DNA of 64,000 nucleotides from Pseudomonadota bacterium (GTDB lineage Bacteria > Pseudomonadota > Alphaproteobacteria > Caulobacterales > Caulobacteraceae), in the NCBI GenBank assembly GCA_023386645.1, contig JAEWJI010000011.1, positions 1-64,000 of the forward strand, read 5' to 3'. The first letter of the stretch is position 1, and each line of letters starts with the position of its first letter. Both the position numbers and the translations under genes were made by a program. This document shows, one piece after another, positions 34,302-42,945 of the stretch. The notes below the pieces were generated by a model that was not told where the DNA came from, ran no database searches, and worked only from the letters and a program-made list of their open reading frames with translations.

Positions 34302-34851
34302 GCATCTCCATCCGGACGACCGCACCGCCCTCTTCATCGACGGCGCCAATCTGTACTCGGCCGCCCGGTCCCTGAACGTCGAAATGGACTTCAAGCGGAT
34401 GCTCGACTGGTTCCGGGAGCGATCGAACCTCGTTCGCGCATACTACTACACCGCCGTGGTCGAGGGCGAGGAGTTCTCGGCCGTCCGGCCCCTGGTCGAC
34501 TGGCTGGGCTACAACGGCTTCTCGGTCGTTACCAAGCCGATCAAGCGGTTTACCGACGCGTCCGGCCAGTCGCGGATCAAGGGCAACATGGACATCGAGA
34601 TCGCTGTGGACATGCTGGAGCTCGCGCCCCGGCTGGACCATGCCGTCCTGTTCTCCGGCGACGGCGACTTCCGCAGACTGGTCGCGGCGGTGCAAGCCAA
34701 GGGCGTGCGCGGGACGGTCGTCTCGACCTTGAAATCTCAGCCGCCGATGGCCGCCGATGAGCTCCGTCGTCAGGCGGACAACTTCGTCGATCTGAACGAT
34801 CTCATGGACGCCTTTGTACGGCCGAAGCCCCAACGGGATGAGCGGGCGTAA
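34300..34851 (+). CDS. NYN domain protein (LabA/DUF88 family, PIN-like nuclease fold)
   Basis: A 183-residue protein with the NYN fold of the PIN-like superfamily. Acidic residues in TALFIDGANLYSAARSL, NMDIEIAVDMLELA and LFSGDGDFRRLVAAVQAKG form the expected metal site, so ribonuclease activity is plausible. Start ATG 34300 is required because FIDGANLY lies only 11 residues in. GGGAG is nine bases upstream, inside folK. The family is widespread; in cyanobacteria LabA affects circadian output, but bacterial roles are unsettled. Confidence 0.9.
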   Translation: MHLHPDDRTALFIDGANLYSAARSLNVEMDFKRMLDWFRERSNLVRAYYYTAVVEGEEFSAVRPLVDWLGYNGFSVVTKPIKRFTDASGQSRIKGNMDIEIAVDMLELAPRLDHAVLFSGDGDFRRLVAAVQAKGVRGTVVSTLKSQPPMAADELRRQADNFVDLNDLMDAFVRPKPQRDERA

Positions 34852-35020
34852 TACCCTGCCCTTTCGGGCTTCAGGTCGTGCGCTAGCGGCGTTCAATCAT
34901 CCGGTCGGCATCGTCTCGGTGTGACGGATGAAGCACAGCAAATCTCGCCCCGCCACATTCTCGCCATTTCGCCGGAACCGGCCGAACGAGCTCGCATTCC
35001 ACTCTCGTCTGGAGGGTATG

Positions 35021-35212
35021 ATGCGCAAGGAAAAACTCTTCACGCGGGCGGAGCGGAAGGCGGCGATGTGGGCGCTGCTCGCGGCGGTCGCGGTGACCTC
35101 GGTCGGCCTTGCTATCGAGCAGGTCTGGGGTCGCCCACCGCTAGGCCTCTATGGGGCCATGAGCGGCGGCCCGTCGCTGCCCGGCGTGATCGACGCCCAG
35201 CCGCTGGCCTAA
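35021..35212 (+). CDS. Small single-pass membrane protein, hypothetical
   Basis: A 63-residue protein with basic N-terminus (MRKEKLFTRAERKAAM), one membrane helix (WALLAAVAVTSVGLAIEQV) and a short polar tail. ATG 35021 is favoured by GGAGGG five bases upstream; an adjacent ATG at 35018 and an upstream frame to 34928 exist. A weak terminator-like hairpin AGGGGC-N10-GCCCCT follows at 35212-35236. No function can be proposed. Confidence 0.55.
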   Translation: MRKEKLFTRAERKAAMWALLAAVAVTSVGLAIEQVWGRPPLGLYGAMSGGPSLPGVIDAQPLA

Positions 35213-35256
35213 GGGGCCGCGCCAGCAGCCCCTCTTTCCCGCCAATAAGACTGCCC

Positions 35257-35727
35257 TCAGCCCTTGTCGCGCAGCAGTCGCGCCTTGTCGCGTTGCCAGT
35301 CGCGATCAGCCGTGGCCTGGCGCTTGTCGTGCAGCTTCTTGCCCTTGGCCAGCGCGATCTCGAGCTTGGCCTTGCCGGCCTCGTTCAGGTAGAGCCGCAA
35401 CGGGATGATCGTCTGGCCGTCGCGCTGGACGGCGCCGATGAAGCGGTCGATCTGCTTGCGGTGCAGCAGCAGCTTCCGGGGCCGGCGTGGCTCGTGGTTG
35501 AAGCGGTTGGCCTGTTTGTAGGGCGGGATGTCGGCGTTGATCAGCACGATCTCCCGGCCTTCGACGGCGGCGTAGGACTCCGCGATGTTGGCCCGTCCAT
35601 CGCGCAGGGCCTTGATCTCCGTGCCCAACAGCTGGATTCCGGCCTCGACATTGTCTTCCAGGAAGTAGTCGAAGCGCGCGCGGCGGTTCTCCGCGATGGT
35701 CTTCGCCTTCGACGGCTTGTCCGCCAT
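35257..35727 (-). CDS. smpB: SsrA-binding protein SmpB
   Basis: A 156-residue tmRNA-binding protein of the trans-translation system. Conserved YFLEDNVEAGIQLLGTEIKALRDGRANI, the HEPRRPRKLLLH stretch and the basic C-terminal tail (KGKKLHDKRQATADRDWQRDKARLL) that enters the mRNA channel are all intact. ATG 35727 overlaps the dapA stop by one base (TGATG). ssrA is not in this window; RNase R is at 4.5 kb. Confidence 0.95.
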   Translation of the reverse strand: MADKPSKAKTIAENRRARFDYFLEDNVEAGIQLLGTEIKALRDGRANIAESYAAVEGREIVLINADIPPYKQANRFNHEPRRPRKLLLHRKQIDRFIGAVQRDGQTIIPLRLYLNEAGKAKLEIALAKGKKLHDKRQATADRDWQRDKARLLRDKG

Positions 35728-36611
35728 CAGATGAGGCCCGCCGTGCTCAGGGCCGCGTCGAGGCCCGGCTTGGCGTCTTCCCGCGTCGGGACCAGCGGCA
35801 GACGCACCTCCTCGGTACACAGGCCGAGGCGCGCCAGGCAGTATTTGGCCGGCGAAGGCGACGAGTCGGAGAACAGGTTCCGGTGCAGCCCGATCAGGCG
35901 ATCCTGCCAGGAGCGGGCGGTCGCCAGATCGCCGGCCATGACCGCGTCGTACAGAGCGACCATCCCTTCCGGCGCGATGTTGGACGTGACCGAAATGACC
36001 CCCTGCCCGCCCGCCGCGAGATAGGCCAGGAAGCTGCCGTCGTCGCCCGAGATCAGGTCGAACTGGCCGGAGATGTTGGCCCGCATCCACCCCAGGCGGC
36101 TCATGTCGCCCGTGGAGTCCTTGATACCGACGATGTTCGGGTGGGCCGCCAGTTCGGCGGTGACGGCGTCCGACAGGTCCACGCCCGTGCGGCCGGGCAC
36201 GTTGTACAGAACGATCGGCAGCTGGACCGCCTCGGCCACCGCCTCATAGTGCGCCTTCAGCCCCGCCTGGGAGGGACGGTTGTAGTAGGGGGTGACCACC
36301 AGGGCGCCGTCCGCGCCTATGGTCTTCGCATGGCGGACCAGGTCGATGACCTTGTCGGTGGACGATCCGCCACAGCCGGCGATGACCCGGATTCGACCGG
36401 CCACCCGCTCCACGCAGCGCTCAATCACCGCCCGGGATTCCTCGGCCGTCAGCGAGGCGCTTTCGCCCGTCGTGCCCATGGGCACGACGCCGTGGACCCC
36501 GGCCGCGATCTGACGCTCTAGGAGGGCGTCGAAGGCGGCCATGTCCACCTTTCCGTCACGAAGTGGTGTGATCAGGGCGGTGATCACGCCCTTGAACAAG
36601 GGGGCGGTCAT
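35727..36611 (-). CDS. dapA: 4-hydroxy-tetrahydrodipicolinate synthase
   Basis: A 294-residue lysine/diaminopimelate enzyme that condenses pyruvate with aspartate semialdehyde. The Schiff-base lysine is K164 in IVGIKDSTGD and the proton-relay tyrosine is Y136 in VLYNVPGRTG. PMGTTGES near residue 45 forms the substrate loop. It heads a two-gene operon with smpB and is divergent from the lytic transglycosylase gene, both tied to cell-wall metabolism. Confidence 0.95.
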   Translation of the reverse strand: MTAPLFKGVITALITPLRDGKVDMAAFDALLERQIAAGVHGVVPMGTTGESASLTAEESRAVIERCVERVAGRIRVIAGCGGSSTDKVIDLVRHAKTIGADGALVVTPYYNRPSQAGLKAHYEAVAEAVQLPIVLYNVPGRTGVDLSDAVTAELAAHPNIVGIKDSTGDMSRLGWMRANISGQFDLISGDDGSFLAYLAAGGQGVISVTSNIAPEGMVALYDAVMAGDLATARSWQDRLIGLHRNLFSDSSPSPAKYCLARLGLCTEEVRLPLVPTREDAKPGLDAALSTAGLI

Positions 36612-36722
36612 GGAAACTATTGCCTGTGTCGAGGTTTAGGAGCGGCTGGCGCCGGTCTTGAATGAGGCGCGCAAGGGTAGGTCGCCAGCCCGGGCATCGC
36701 AACTGGCGGCGGCGAAAGAACG

Positions 36723-38777
36723 ATGGGGTTCGGACACATCATGCTGGCGACGACGCTCGCGGCCGCCCTGGCCGCCCTGGTTCCCATTCCGCAGGACCTG
36801 GGAGGCGGCCCGGCGCCCTATGCCATGACGTCCAGCGCCCAGCCCCGAGTGTTGAACGAGAGCGACGCCGCCCTGGTCCGCCAGGGACTGGCCTCAGCTC
36901 GGGAGCGTAACGTCACGGCCACCCGCGACACCGTCGCGCGGATCGGCGATCCGGTGGCCCGACGTCTGGTGGAGTGGGCGCTGGTCGACACCTCCGCGAC
37001 GCAGATGGCCTATTCCGACCTCGCTCAGGCGAACGCCACCCTGGCCGCCTGGCCGCGAGGCGAAAGCCGCCGGACCGCCGGCGAACGCGCGCTGGAGATG
37101 GCTGGCCTGGGACCGGACGCGGCCATCGCCTTCTTCCAGGGCTCGGAGCCGACGACGGCCGAGGGCGCCTACGCCCTGGCGGACGCCCTGGACCAGCGCG
37201 GCCGCACGGGCGAGGCCCAGTCCCTGGTCCGCGACTGGTGGCGCACCCGCTCGTTCGAGCAGGCGATCCAGAACCGAATGCTGAACCGCTTCGGTTCATG
37301 GCTGACCCAGGACGATCACACCGCGCGGCTGAACATGCTGCTCCTGGGACCGCACGGCCCCGCGACGCGCCAGATGGTGGGGCTGGTGAGCGCCGACCGG
37401 CAGGCGATCGCTAATGCGGTGCTGAGCCTGCGGACATCCTATGCCGCCGATGGCGTGCTGGCCGGGCTTTCCCCCAACCAGGCCATGGACCCCAACGTGG
37501 TGTTCGAGCGCGTGCGCATCCTGCGCGCCGCCGGCCGCCAGCGGGAGGCTTTCCCACTCCTGTCCGCCCTGCCGCCCGCGCCGTCCCACCAGGATGGTCA
37601 GGACGCCTTGTGGTCGGAGCGCCGCAATCTGTTCCTGGACGCCCTGGTCGCGGGCGACAACTACGGCGCCTATCACGCCATGGCCGGTCACGGCTTTCCG
37701 GCGGGGGAGCGCAAGGTTGACGCCGAGTTCTTCGCTGGCTGGGCGGCCCTGAGGAAGCTGAACGATCCGACGACGGCGGGCCGCCATTTCGAGACTCTGC
37801 GTCAGGCCTCGCAGACGCCGATCACTCAGGGCCGGGCCCTCTACTGGCTGGGTCGCGCCGCCGAGGCGCGCGGAGATGCGGCGGGAGCCCAGGCCTATTA
37901 CCGCGAGGGCGCCCAGCACATTCAGACCTTCTACGGTCAGCTGGCCGCCGAGAAGGCCGGCATCACTACCTTGACCCTGCCCGGCGACCCCGCGCCTACC
38001 TCGGCCGATGTCGCTGCCTTCGAAGGCGACGAGGTTGTGCGCGCGGCCCGCATCCTGGGCGAAATCGGTGAACTGAGCCTGTTCCGGGTGTTCGCCTATC
38101 ACCTGGACGACCGCCTGCCGACGGCATCCGCGCTGGCTCAGTTGATGGACATGAGCTGGGCCTACGGCGACGGATTCGGCGCCATGATGGTCGGCCGCGC
38201 CGCCAGCCAGCGCGGCTTCCTGATGCCTGAGCGCCAGTACCCGATCCGCATCCCGCCCCAGGTGGCTGGCGCAGCCCCTCTGGAGTTCACCCTGGCCATC
38301 ACCCGTCAGGAATCGAGCTTCGATCCCCGCGCCCGGTCTCATGCCGACGCGCGCGGCATGATGCAGTTCCTGCCGTCCACGGCCTCGGGCGTCGCCCGGC
38401 GGCTCGGCATGTCCTATTCGGCCGAGCGCTTGTGGGACCCGGACTACAACATGACCCTCGGCAGCTATCATCTGGGCGAGTTGATGAACCAGTTCGGCGG
38501 GTCGATGCTGCTGACCACGGTGGGCTACAACGCCGGGCCGGCGCGTCCGCCGCAATGGATCGCGCGATGCGGCGACCCGCGCGGCGGCCAGGTGGACCCC
38601 GTGGACTTCATCGAGTGCGCGCCCTTCACCGAGACGCGGAACTACATGATGCGGGTGATGGAGAACCTGGCGGTCTACAAGGCCCGGCTGAACAATGGCT
38701 CGGCGCCCCTGACTCCGTCCGCCGATATCGCCCGGGGCGCGCCCGCCGGACCTCGGCCGTATGCCGGGGGACTGTAG
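36723..38777 (+). CDS. Soluble lytic murein transglycosylase (Slt70-like)
   Basis: A 684-residue periplasmic enzyme that cleaves peptidoglycan glycosidic bonds to anhydro products. Signal sequence IMLATTLAAALAALVP, then a long alpha-superhelical region (about 40-500) of tetratricopeptide-like helices. The C-terminal SLT domain has catalytic glutamate near residue 530 in AITRQESSFDPRARS, plus MMQFLPSTASGVA and TTVGYNAGPARP. GTG or upstream starts are possible, but ATG 36723 fits the signal peptide. A faint Gly/Ala-rich tail follows. Confidence 0.92.
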   Translation: MGFGHIMLATTLAAALAALVPIPQDLGGGPAPYAMTSSAQPRVLNESDAALVRQGLASARERNVTATRDTVARIGDPVARRLVEWALVDTSATQMAYSDLAQANATLAAWPRGESRRTAGERALEMAGLGPDAAIAFFQGSEPTTAEGAYALADALDQRGRTGEAQSLVRDWWRTRSFEQAIQNRMLNRFGSWLTQDDHTARLNMLLLGPHGPATRQMVGLVSADRQAIANAVLSLRTSYAADGVLAGLSPNQAMDPNVVFERVRILRAAGRQREAFPLLSALPPAPSHQDGQDALWSERRNLFLDALVAGDNYGAYHAMAGHGFPAGERKVDAEFFAGWAALRKLNDPTTAGRHFETLRQASQTPITQGRALYWLGRAAEARGDAAGAQAYYREGAQHIQTFYGQLAAEKAGITTLTLPGDPAPTSADVAAFEGDEVVRAARILGEIGELSLFRVFAYHLDDRLPTASALAQLMDMSWAYGDGFGAMMVGRAASQRGFLMPERQYPIRIPPQVAGAAPLEFTLAITRQESSFDPRARSHADARGMMQFLPSTASGVARRLGMSYSAERLWDPDYNMTLGSYHLGELMNQFGGSMLLTTVGYNAGPARPPQWIARCGDPRGGQVDPVDFIECAPFTETRNYMMRVMENLAVYKARLNNGSAPLTPSADIARGAPAGPRPYAGGL

Positions 38778-39419
38778 TCAGGATCTGATCAGACTGGCGA
38801 ACAGGCCGTCCAGCATGGTCGCCACCAGCACGTCCCTGTCCGCCCAGTCGAAATAGGGCTTCGTGATCATCAGCGAGACCACCCCGTGGCCCCCGGCCCA
38901 GACGGTCTGAGCCGCGACGGACGCATCGACCTTCAGTCGTCCAGCCGCCTCCAACTGCCGGATCGGACCCATGAAGCCCTGGAACAGTTCCGCCCCCACC
39001 AACTGCGCGGCGGATTCCGCGCCCTCTCGCGCCTCGGCCGGTCGGGTGAGGTAGATCAGGCGGTAGGCGTTGGGATTGTCGAAGCCGAAGTCGATGTAGG
39101 CCTCGATCATCCGGCGCAGGCGCACCTCCGCAGGCGCGTCGTCCTCGGCAAGCGTGAGGTTGGCGCTGCGGAGGGCGTCGAAGGCGCTCACGCAGATTTC
39201 GTGCAGGATCGCCCCCTTGTCGGGGAAGTGCATATACAGCGCCGTCGACGACAGGCCGACCTCGTCGGCGATCTTGCGGATCGTCGCGCCCTCATAGCCG
39301 TGCTCGACGAAGATGCGTTCGGCGGCGGCCAGTATCTCGGCCCGGCGGACATGCCCCTCCCCCTTGGGCTTCCGTGTCGCGCGTCGCGCCTTGGCCGGGG
39401 TCGGAGGGGGAGAAGACAA
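38778..39419 (-). CDS. TetR/AcrR family transcriptional regulator
   Basis: A repressor of about 213 residues. The N-terminal helix-turn-helix is GHVRRAEILAAAERIFVEHGYEGATIRKIADEVGLSSTALYMHFPDKGAIL; the C-terminal ligand domain is TetR_C-like. The frame runs open to 39593 without an ATG near the domain; TTG 39419 has AAGGAG nine bases upstream and GTG 39455 is an alternative. It is divergent from the glycosyltransferase gene 110 bases away, so it may control that gene. ACCG-TTAG-CGGT in the gap is a possible operator. Confidence 0.85.
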   Translation of the reverse strand: MSSPPPTPAKARRATRKPKGEGHVRRAEILAAAERIFVEHGYEGATIRKIADEVGLSSTALYMHFPDKGAILHEICVSAFDALRSANLTLAEDDAPAEVRLRRMIEAYIDFGFDNPNAYRLIYLTRPAEAREGAESAAQLVGAELFQGFMGPIRQLEAAGRLKVDASVAAQTVWAGGHGVVSLMITKPYFDWADRDVLVATMLDGLFASLIRS

Positions 39420-39529
39420 GCCGGACCGCTCCTTCGCCGGCGGGCGGCCGGCCACGCGGTCTGATAAACTCGATCCAGTTCGCGCGCCAATGTATTGCCG
39501 GTTTCCCGCACAACCGTTAGCGGTGCTGT

Positions 39530-40924
39530 ATGGCGGGGGCCGAGGGGAATTTGGAGTTCGGCCGCCGGCTGGCCGGAAGGGTCGGGCCGACACCTGGACA
39601 GGCGATCGCCTGGCTGGGGGCGTTCCTGGCGATCGTCCTGTGGGTCTGGATGGCGGCGGACGCGGCGGGAATGGCTCTGGTCATCGCCGTGCAGGTCGCC
39701 TTCGTCGTGGTCGCCCTCTGGCGCGTGGCCCTGGCCGTCGCCAGCCTCGGCCCCAAACCCGTGGTTGAACTGCCTGACAGGTTGCCGCGGTACACGATCC
39801 TCGCCGCCCTGCACGACGAACCGGCCGTCGCCGCTCAGCTGGTTCGCCGGCTCGAGGCCATCGATTACCCGCCGGACCGGCTCGAGGGCTATCTGCTGCT
39901 CGAGACGGGTGACGAGGCCACGCGCGCGGCGCTGGAGGCCGCCCGGCCTCCGCCCTGGCTCAGGATCCTGATCGTTCCGCCTGGCGCGCCGAAGACGAAG
40001 CCGCGGGCGCTCAACGTCGGCCTGGCGCTGGCGACCGGTCAGTTGGCCACCGTCTACGACGCGGAGGACGAGCCGCACCCTCAGCAGCTCAAGGAAGCGG
40101 CCGCGCGCTTCGCGGCCGACCGCGAGAGCCGGCTGGGATGCCTTCAGGCGCCCTTGCGTATCCGGCCCGCCATCGGCGCCCCGCATGGCTTCCTCGGGCG
40201 GCAGTTCGCGGTCGAGTACGCCTCTCTGTTCGAGGTGGTTCTGCCGGGCCTCGCGCGCCTTCACCTCCCCTTCCCCCTGGGCGGCACCAGCAATCACTTC
40301 AGGGTGGAGGCCTTGAGAGGGATCGGCGGGTGGGATCCCTGGAACGTCACGGAAGACGCCGACATGGGCTTTCGCCTGTGGCGCGCCGGATGGCGGCTCG
40401 GAGTCCTGAACTCACCGACCTGGGAGGCGCCGCCCCGCGACCTCCACGACTGGCTGCCCCAGCGGACGCGCTGGCTGAAGGGCTTCATGCAGACCTGGGG
40501 CGTCCACACGCGCGAGCCCTGGCGGCTCGGCCCGCGCGGTTTCTTCGCCCTGGTCATGACGCTGGGCGTGTCGTTGGGATCGGCCGCGGTGCACGCGCCA
40601 TCGCTCGCCCTGGTCATCAGCGCGGTCCTGGTCGCCGTCCACGCCCGCGTCGCCCCGGCCACGCCCCTGTTCGCCATGAGCGTGCTGGTCCTCGGCGTCG
40701 CGGCCGCCTGGCTGTCGGGCGCGATCGGGGCCCAGCGGGCGAAGACGGCCTACACCGCGACGGACATGCTGTGTTCCCCCGCCTACTGGTCCCTGCTCAG
40801 CCTCGCCTGTCTTCACGCGATCTGGGCCCTGATTCAGGAGCCGTTCCACTGGGACAAGACAAGGCATGAGCCGGATGCGCATCAGGGCCATGTCCCGGAT
40901 GAGGCTGGACGCCGCGCCGCCTGA
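39530..40924 (+). CDS. Membrane glycosyltransferase family 2, cellulose-synthase-like
   Basis: A 464-residue inner-membrane GT2 enzyme. Two N-terminal helices (about 25-65) are followed by the cytoplasmic GT-A domain with DAEDEPH (metal-binding D-x-D), TEDADMGFRLWRAGW (general base) and the QRTRW motif of processive enzymes. At least three further helices lie near residues 340-440. The organisation suits a polysaccharide polymerase or chitin/GlcNAc-type transferase; polymer unknown. No Gram-negative export partner genes are adjacent. Ribosome site is weak at ATG 39530. Confidence 0.87.
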   Translation: MAGAEGNLEFGRRLAGRVGPTPGQAIAWLGAFLAIVLWVWMAADAAGMALVIAVQVAFVVVALWRVALAVASLGPKPVVELPDRLPRYTILAALHDEPAVAAQLVRRLEAIDYPPDRLEGYLLLETGDEATRAALEAARPPPWLRILIVPPGAPKTKPRALNVGLALATGQLATVYDAEDEPHPQQLKEAAARFAADRESRLGCLQAPLRIRPAIGAPHGFLGRQFAVEYASLFEVVLPGLARLHLPFPLGGTSNHFRVEALRGIGGWDPWNVTEDADMGFRLWRAGWRLGVLNSPTWEAPPRDLHDWLPQRTRWLKGFMQTWGVHTREPWRLGPRGFFALVMTLGVSLGSAAVHAPSLALVISAVLVAVHARVAPATPLFAMSVLVLGVAAAWLSGAIGAQRAKTAYTATDMLCSPAYWSLLSLACLHAIWALIQEPFHWDKTRHEPDAHQGHVPDEAGRRAA

Positions 40925-40941
40925 ACGCCTAAGCAGCCGCG

Positions 40942-41856
40942 ATGACGCACCCCCGCCCATCAGCGTCCACGCCCGTCTCCGCGAACCCGGAAACCCTGAT
41001 CACCCGGGGCTGGGACGACTACGCCCTGCTGGACAGCGGCGACGGCCGCAAGCTTGAGCGATACGGCCGCTACACCATCATCCGCCCGGAACCCCAGTGC
41101 CTCTGGTCGCCGCGCCAGCCCCACCTGTGGGATGAGGCGGACGCGACGTTCGATCCGGAGGATGAGGACGAGGCGGGGCGCTGGCGTTTCGCGCGCGGGC
41201 CGATCGATCCGTTTCCTCTGACCTGGGGCCAGGTCCGGTTCACCAGCCGCCTGACGTCGTTCCGACACCTCGCCTTCTTCCCCGAGCAGGCGGCGAATTG
41301 GGAATGGCTGGACAAGCGGGTTCGGGCGGTGCGGCGGCCGCGTATCCTGAACCTGTTCGGCTACACCGGGGTGGCGAGCCTGGCCGCCGCCGCCGCCGGC
41401 GCCGAGGTCACCCATGTCGACGCCTCCAAGAAGTCCGTGGCCTGGGCGCGCGAGAACGCCGAGCTGTCCGGCCTCGCCGACCGCCCGATCCGCTGGATCG
41501 TCGACGACGCCCGCAAATACGTGGCCCGCGAGGTTCGGCGCGGTTCGAAGTACCACGGGATCATCCTTGATCCGCCGAAGTATGGGCGCGGACCAACGGG
41601 GGAGGTGTGGCGATTGTTCGAGGACCTGCCCGGCCTGCTTAGGGACTGTGCGGCCCTGCTAGGCGAGGACGCGGACCTCCTTCTGGTGAACGCCTATGCC
41701 GCCCGGATTTCCGGCCTGTCGCTGGCCCACCTGACGGCGGAGGCGACGGCGGGGCGCGGCGGGATGGTGGACTGGGGCGAACTGGCCCTGGCCGAGGGCG
41801 GTGACGGCGGCCGCTCGCTGGGGCTCAGCTTCTTCGCGCGCTGGCGAGCGGCATGA
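40942..41856 (+). CDS. Class I SAM-dependent RNA methyltransferase (RlmI/RlmK-like)
   Basis: A 304-residue methyltransferase. The SAM motif is NLFGYTGVASLAAAAAGAEVTHVD, followed by VDDARKYVARE and the catalytic-loop DPPKYGRGPTGEVW, a pattern of 23S rRNA m5C/m7G enzymes. There is no N-terminal PUA domain of standard RlmI length; instead about 95 residues rich in D/E/R precede the domain. It starts 17 bases after the glycosyltransferase and is coupled by ATGA to the next methyltransferase. Confidence 0.87.
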   Translation: MTHPRPSASTPVSANPETLITRGWDDYALLDSGDGRKLERYGRYTIIRPEPQCLWSPRQPHLWDEADATFDPEDEDEAGRWRFARGPIDPFPLTWGQVRFTSRLTSFRHLAFFPEQAANWEWLDKRVRAVRRPRILNLFGYTGVASLAAAAAGAEVTHVDASKKSVAWARENAELSGLADRPIRWIVDDARKYVAREVRRGSKYHGIILDPPKYGRGPTGEVWRLFEDLPGLLRDCAALLGEDADLLLVNAYAARISGLSLAHLTAEATAGRGGMVDWGELALAEGGDGGRSLGLSFFARWRAA

Positions 41857-42662
41857 ACGAGCGCGTCGTCACCTCGCTGACCAACGACACGGTCAAGGCC
41901 GTGCGGGCCCTTCACATGCGCAAGGAGCGGGAGGCGACCGGCCAGTTCCTGGCCGAGGGCCTGAAGTTCATCGGCGAGGCGCTGGACCAGGGCCGCACGC
42001 CGCGCCTGCTGCTGGTCGGGATGGAGGCCCGGCCCCACGCCCTGCTCGACCGCGCCCGCGCCGAGACCCTGGCGGCAGGCGGCGAGGTAGTGACCGTCAC
42101 CCACCCCATCCTGGAGAAGATCAGCCGCCGCGAGAACCCGCAGACGGTCTTGGGCGTCTTCGACCAGTCCTATGAGGCTCTGAGCGCCCTCCAGCCGGCC
42201 AGCGCGCCCGCGTGGATCGCGCTGGAGCAGGTGCGCGATCCGGGCAACCTGGGCACTATCATCCGGACGGCGGACTCCGCCGGCTGCGGCGGGGTTATCC
42301 TGATCGGCGACTGCGTCGACCCCTTCTCGGTCGAGGCCGTCCGCGCCACTATGGGCTCGGTGTTCGCGGTCAAGATCGCGCGAACGACGGCCGCGGAGTT
42401 TCTGGCCTGGCGCCAGTCCTGGCCCGGCAGCGTGGTCGGCACCCGCCTGGACGCCAGGGTCAGCCACCGGGACGCCGCCTATCAGCGACCCACCCTGATC
42501 CTCATGGGCAACGAACAGGCGGGCCTGACTGACGCCCTGGCCGCCGCCTGCGACGTCAACGTCAAAATTCCCATGCGCGGCCGGGCGGACAGTCTGAACC
42601 TCGCCGTCGCCACAGGGATCATGGCATACGCGGTGACGGACGCCGTTGATATGACTTCCTGA
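41853..42662 (+). CDS. TrmH/SpoU family RNA 2'-O-methyltransferase
   Basis: A 269-residue SPOUT enzyme. N-terminal RNA-binding part with LTNDTVKAVRALHMRKER, then the knot domain with motif 1 LEQVRDPGNLGTIIRTADSAG, motif 2 LILMGNEQAGL and motif 3 PMRGRADSLNLAVATGI. Target could be 23S G2251-like or tRNA G18-like; not decidable. It overlaps the previous methyltransferase (ATGA), suggesting a shared RNA-modification operon. Its last codons also contain the promoter of the toxin-antitoxin pair. Confidence 0.9.
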   Translation: MNERVVTSLTNDTVKAVRALHMRKEREATGQFLAEGLKFIGEALDQGRTPRLLLVGMEARPHALLDRARAETLAAGGEVVTVTHPILEKISRRENPQTVLGVFDQSYEALSALQPASAPAWIALEQVRDPGNLGTIIRTADSAGCGGVILIGDCVDPFSVEAVRATMGSVFAVKIARTTAAEFLAWRQSWPGSVVGTRLDARVSHRDAAYQRPTLILMGNEQAGLTDALAAACDVNVKIPMRGRADSLNLAVATGIMAYAVTDAVDMTS

Positions 42663-42681
42663 CCAGTCTATATGACCAGTC
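42646..42681 (+). promoter_or_regulatory. Toxin-antitoxin promoter and operator repeats
   Basis: A -35 TTGATA (42646-42651) and -10 TATATG (42669-42674) with 17 bases between them; transcription would begin at or next to the antitoxin ATG (42682). Two direct copies of TGACCAGTC (42660-42668, 42673-42681) with 13-base spacing overlap the -10 region and abut the start codon, fitting antitoxin autorepression. No Shine-Dalgarno sequence precedes the ATG. Confidence 0.5.
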
Positions 42682-42945
42682 ATGAACATTAGCGCGACCG
42701 AGTTCAAGGCGAGATGCCTCGACATCTTTGACCAATTGGCGGAGCACCGCGTCGATAGGGTCGTCGTCACCAAGCGGGGTCGACCTGTAGCGGTCCTCAC
42801 CCCTCCCCCCGGCGGCCGACGCCATCCTGGAGATGGCTTGTTCGGCTTCATGAAGGGCCGCGCGATCATTCCGGAAGGCCTGGATTTGGTCGAGAGCCCG
42901 TTTGCAGAGCCGCTCGATGCTGGGTCTGGCGTCCTGCACAGGTGA
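42682..42945 (+). CDS. Phd/YefM-type antitoxin
   Basis: An 87-residue antitoxin. The N-terminal part MNISATEFKARCLDIFDQLAEHRVDRVVVTKRGRPVAVLTPP is the standard Phd/YefM DNA-binding fold; the C-terminal part is the toxin-wrapping tail. The expected VapB swap is ruled out by this beta-alpha-beta start. It is joined to the toxin by GTGA and has direct-repeat operators at its promoter. Confidence 0.88.
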   Translation: MNISATEFKARCLDIFDQLAEHRVDRVVVTKRGRPVAVLTPPPGGRRHPGDGLFGFMKGRAIIPEGLDLVESPFAEPLDAGSGVLHR

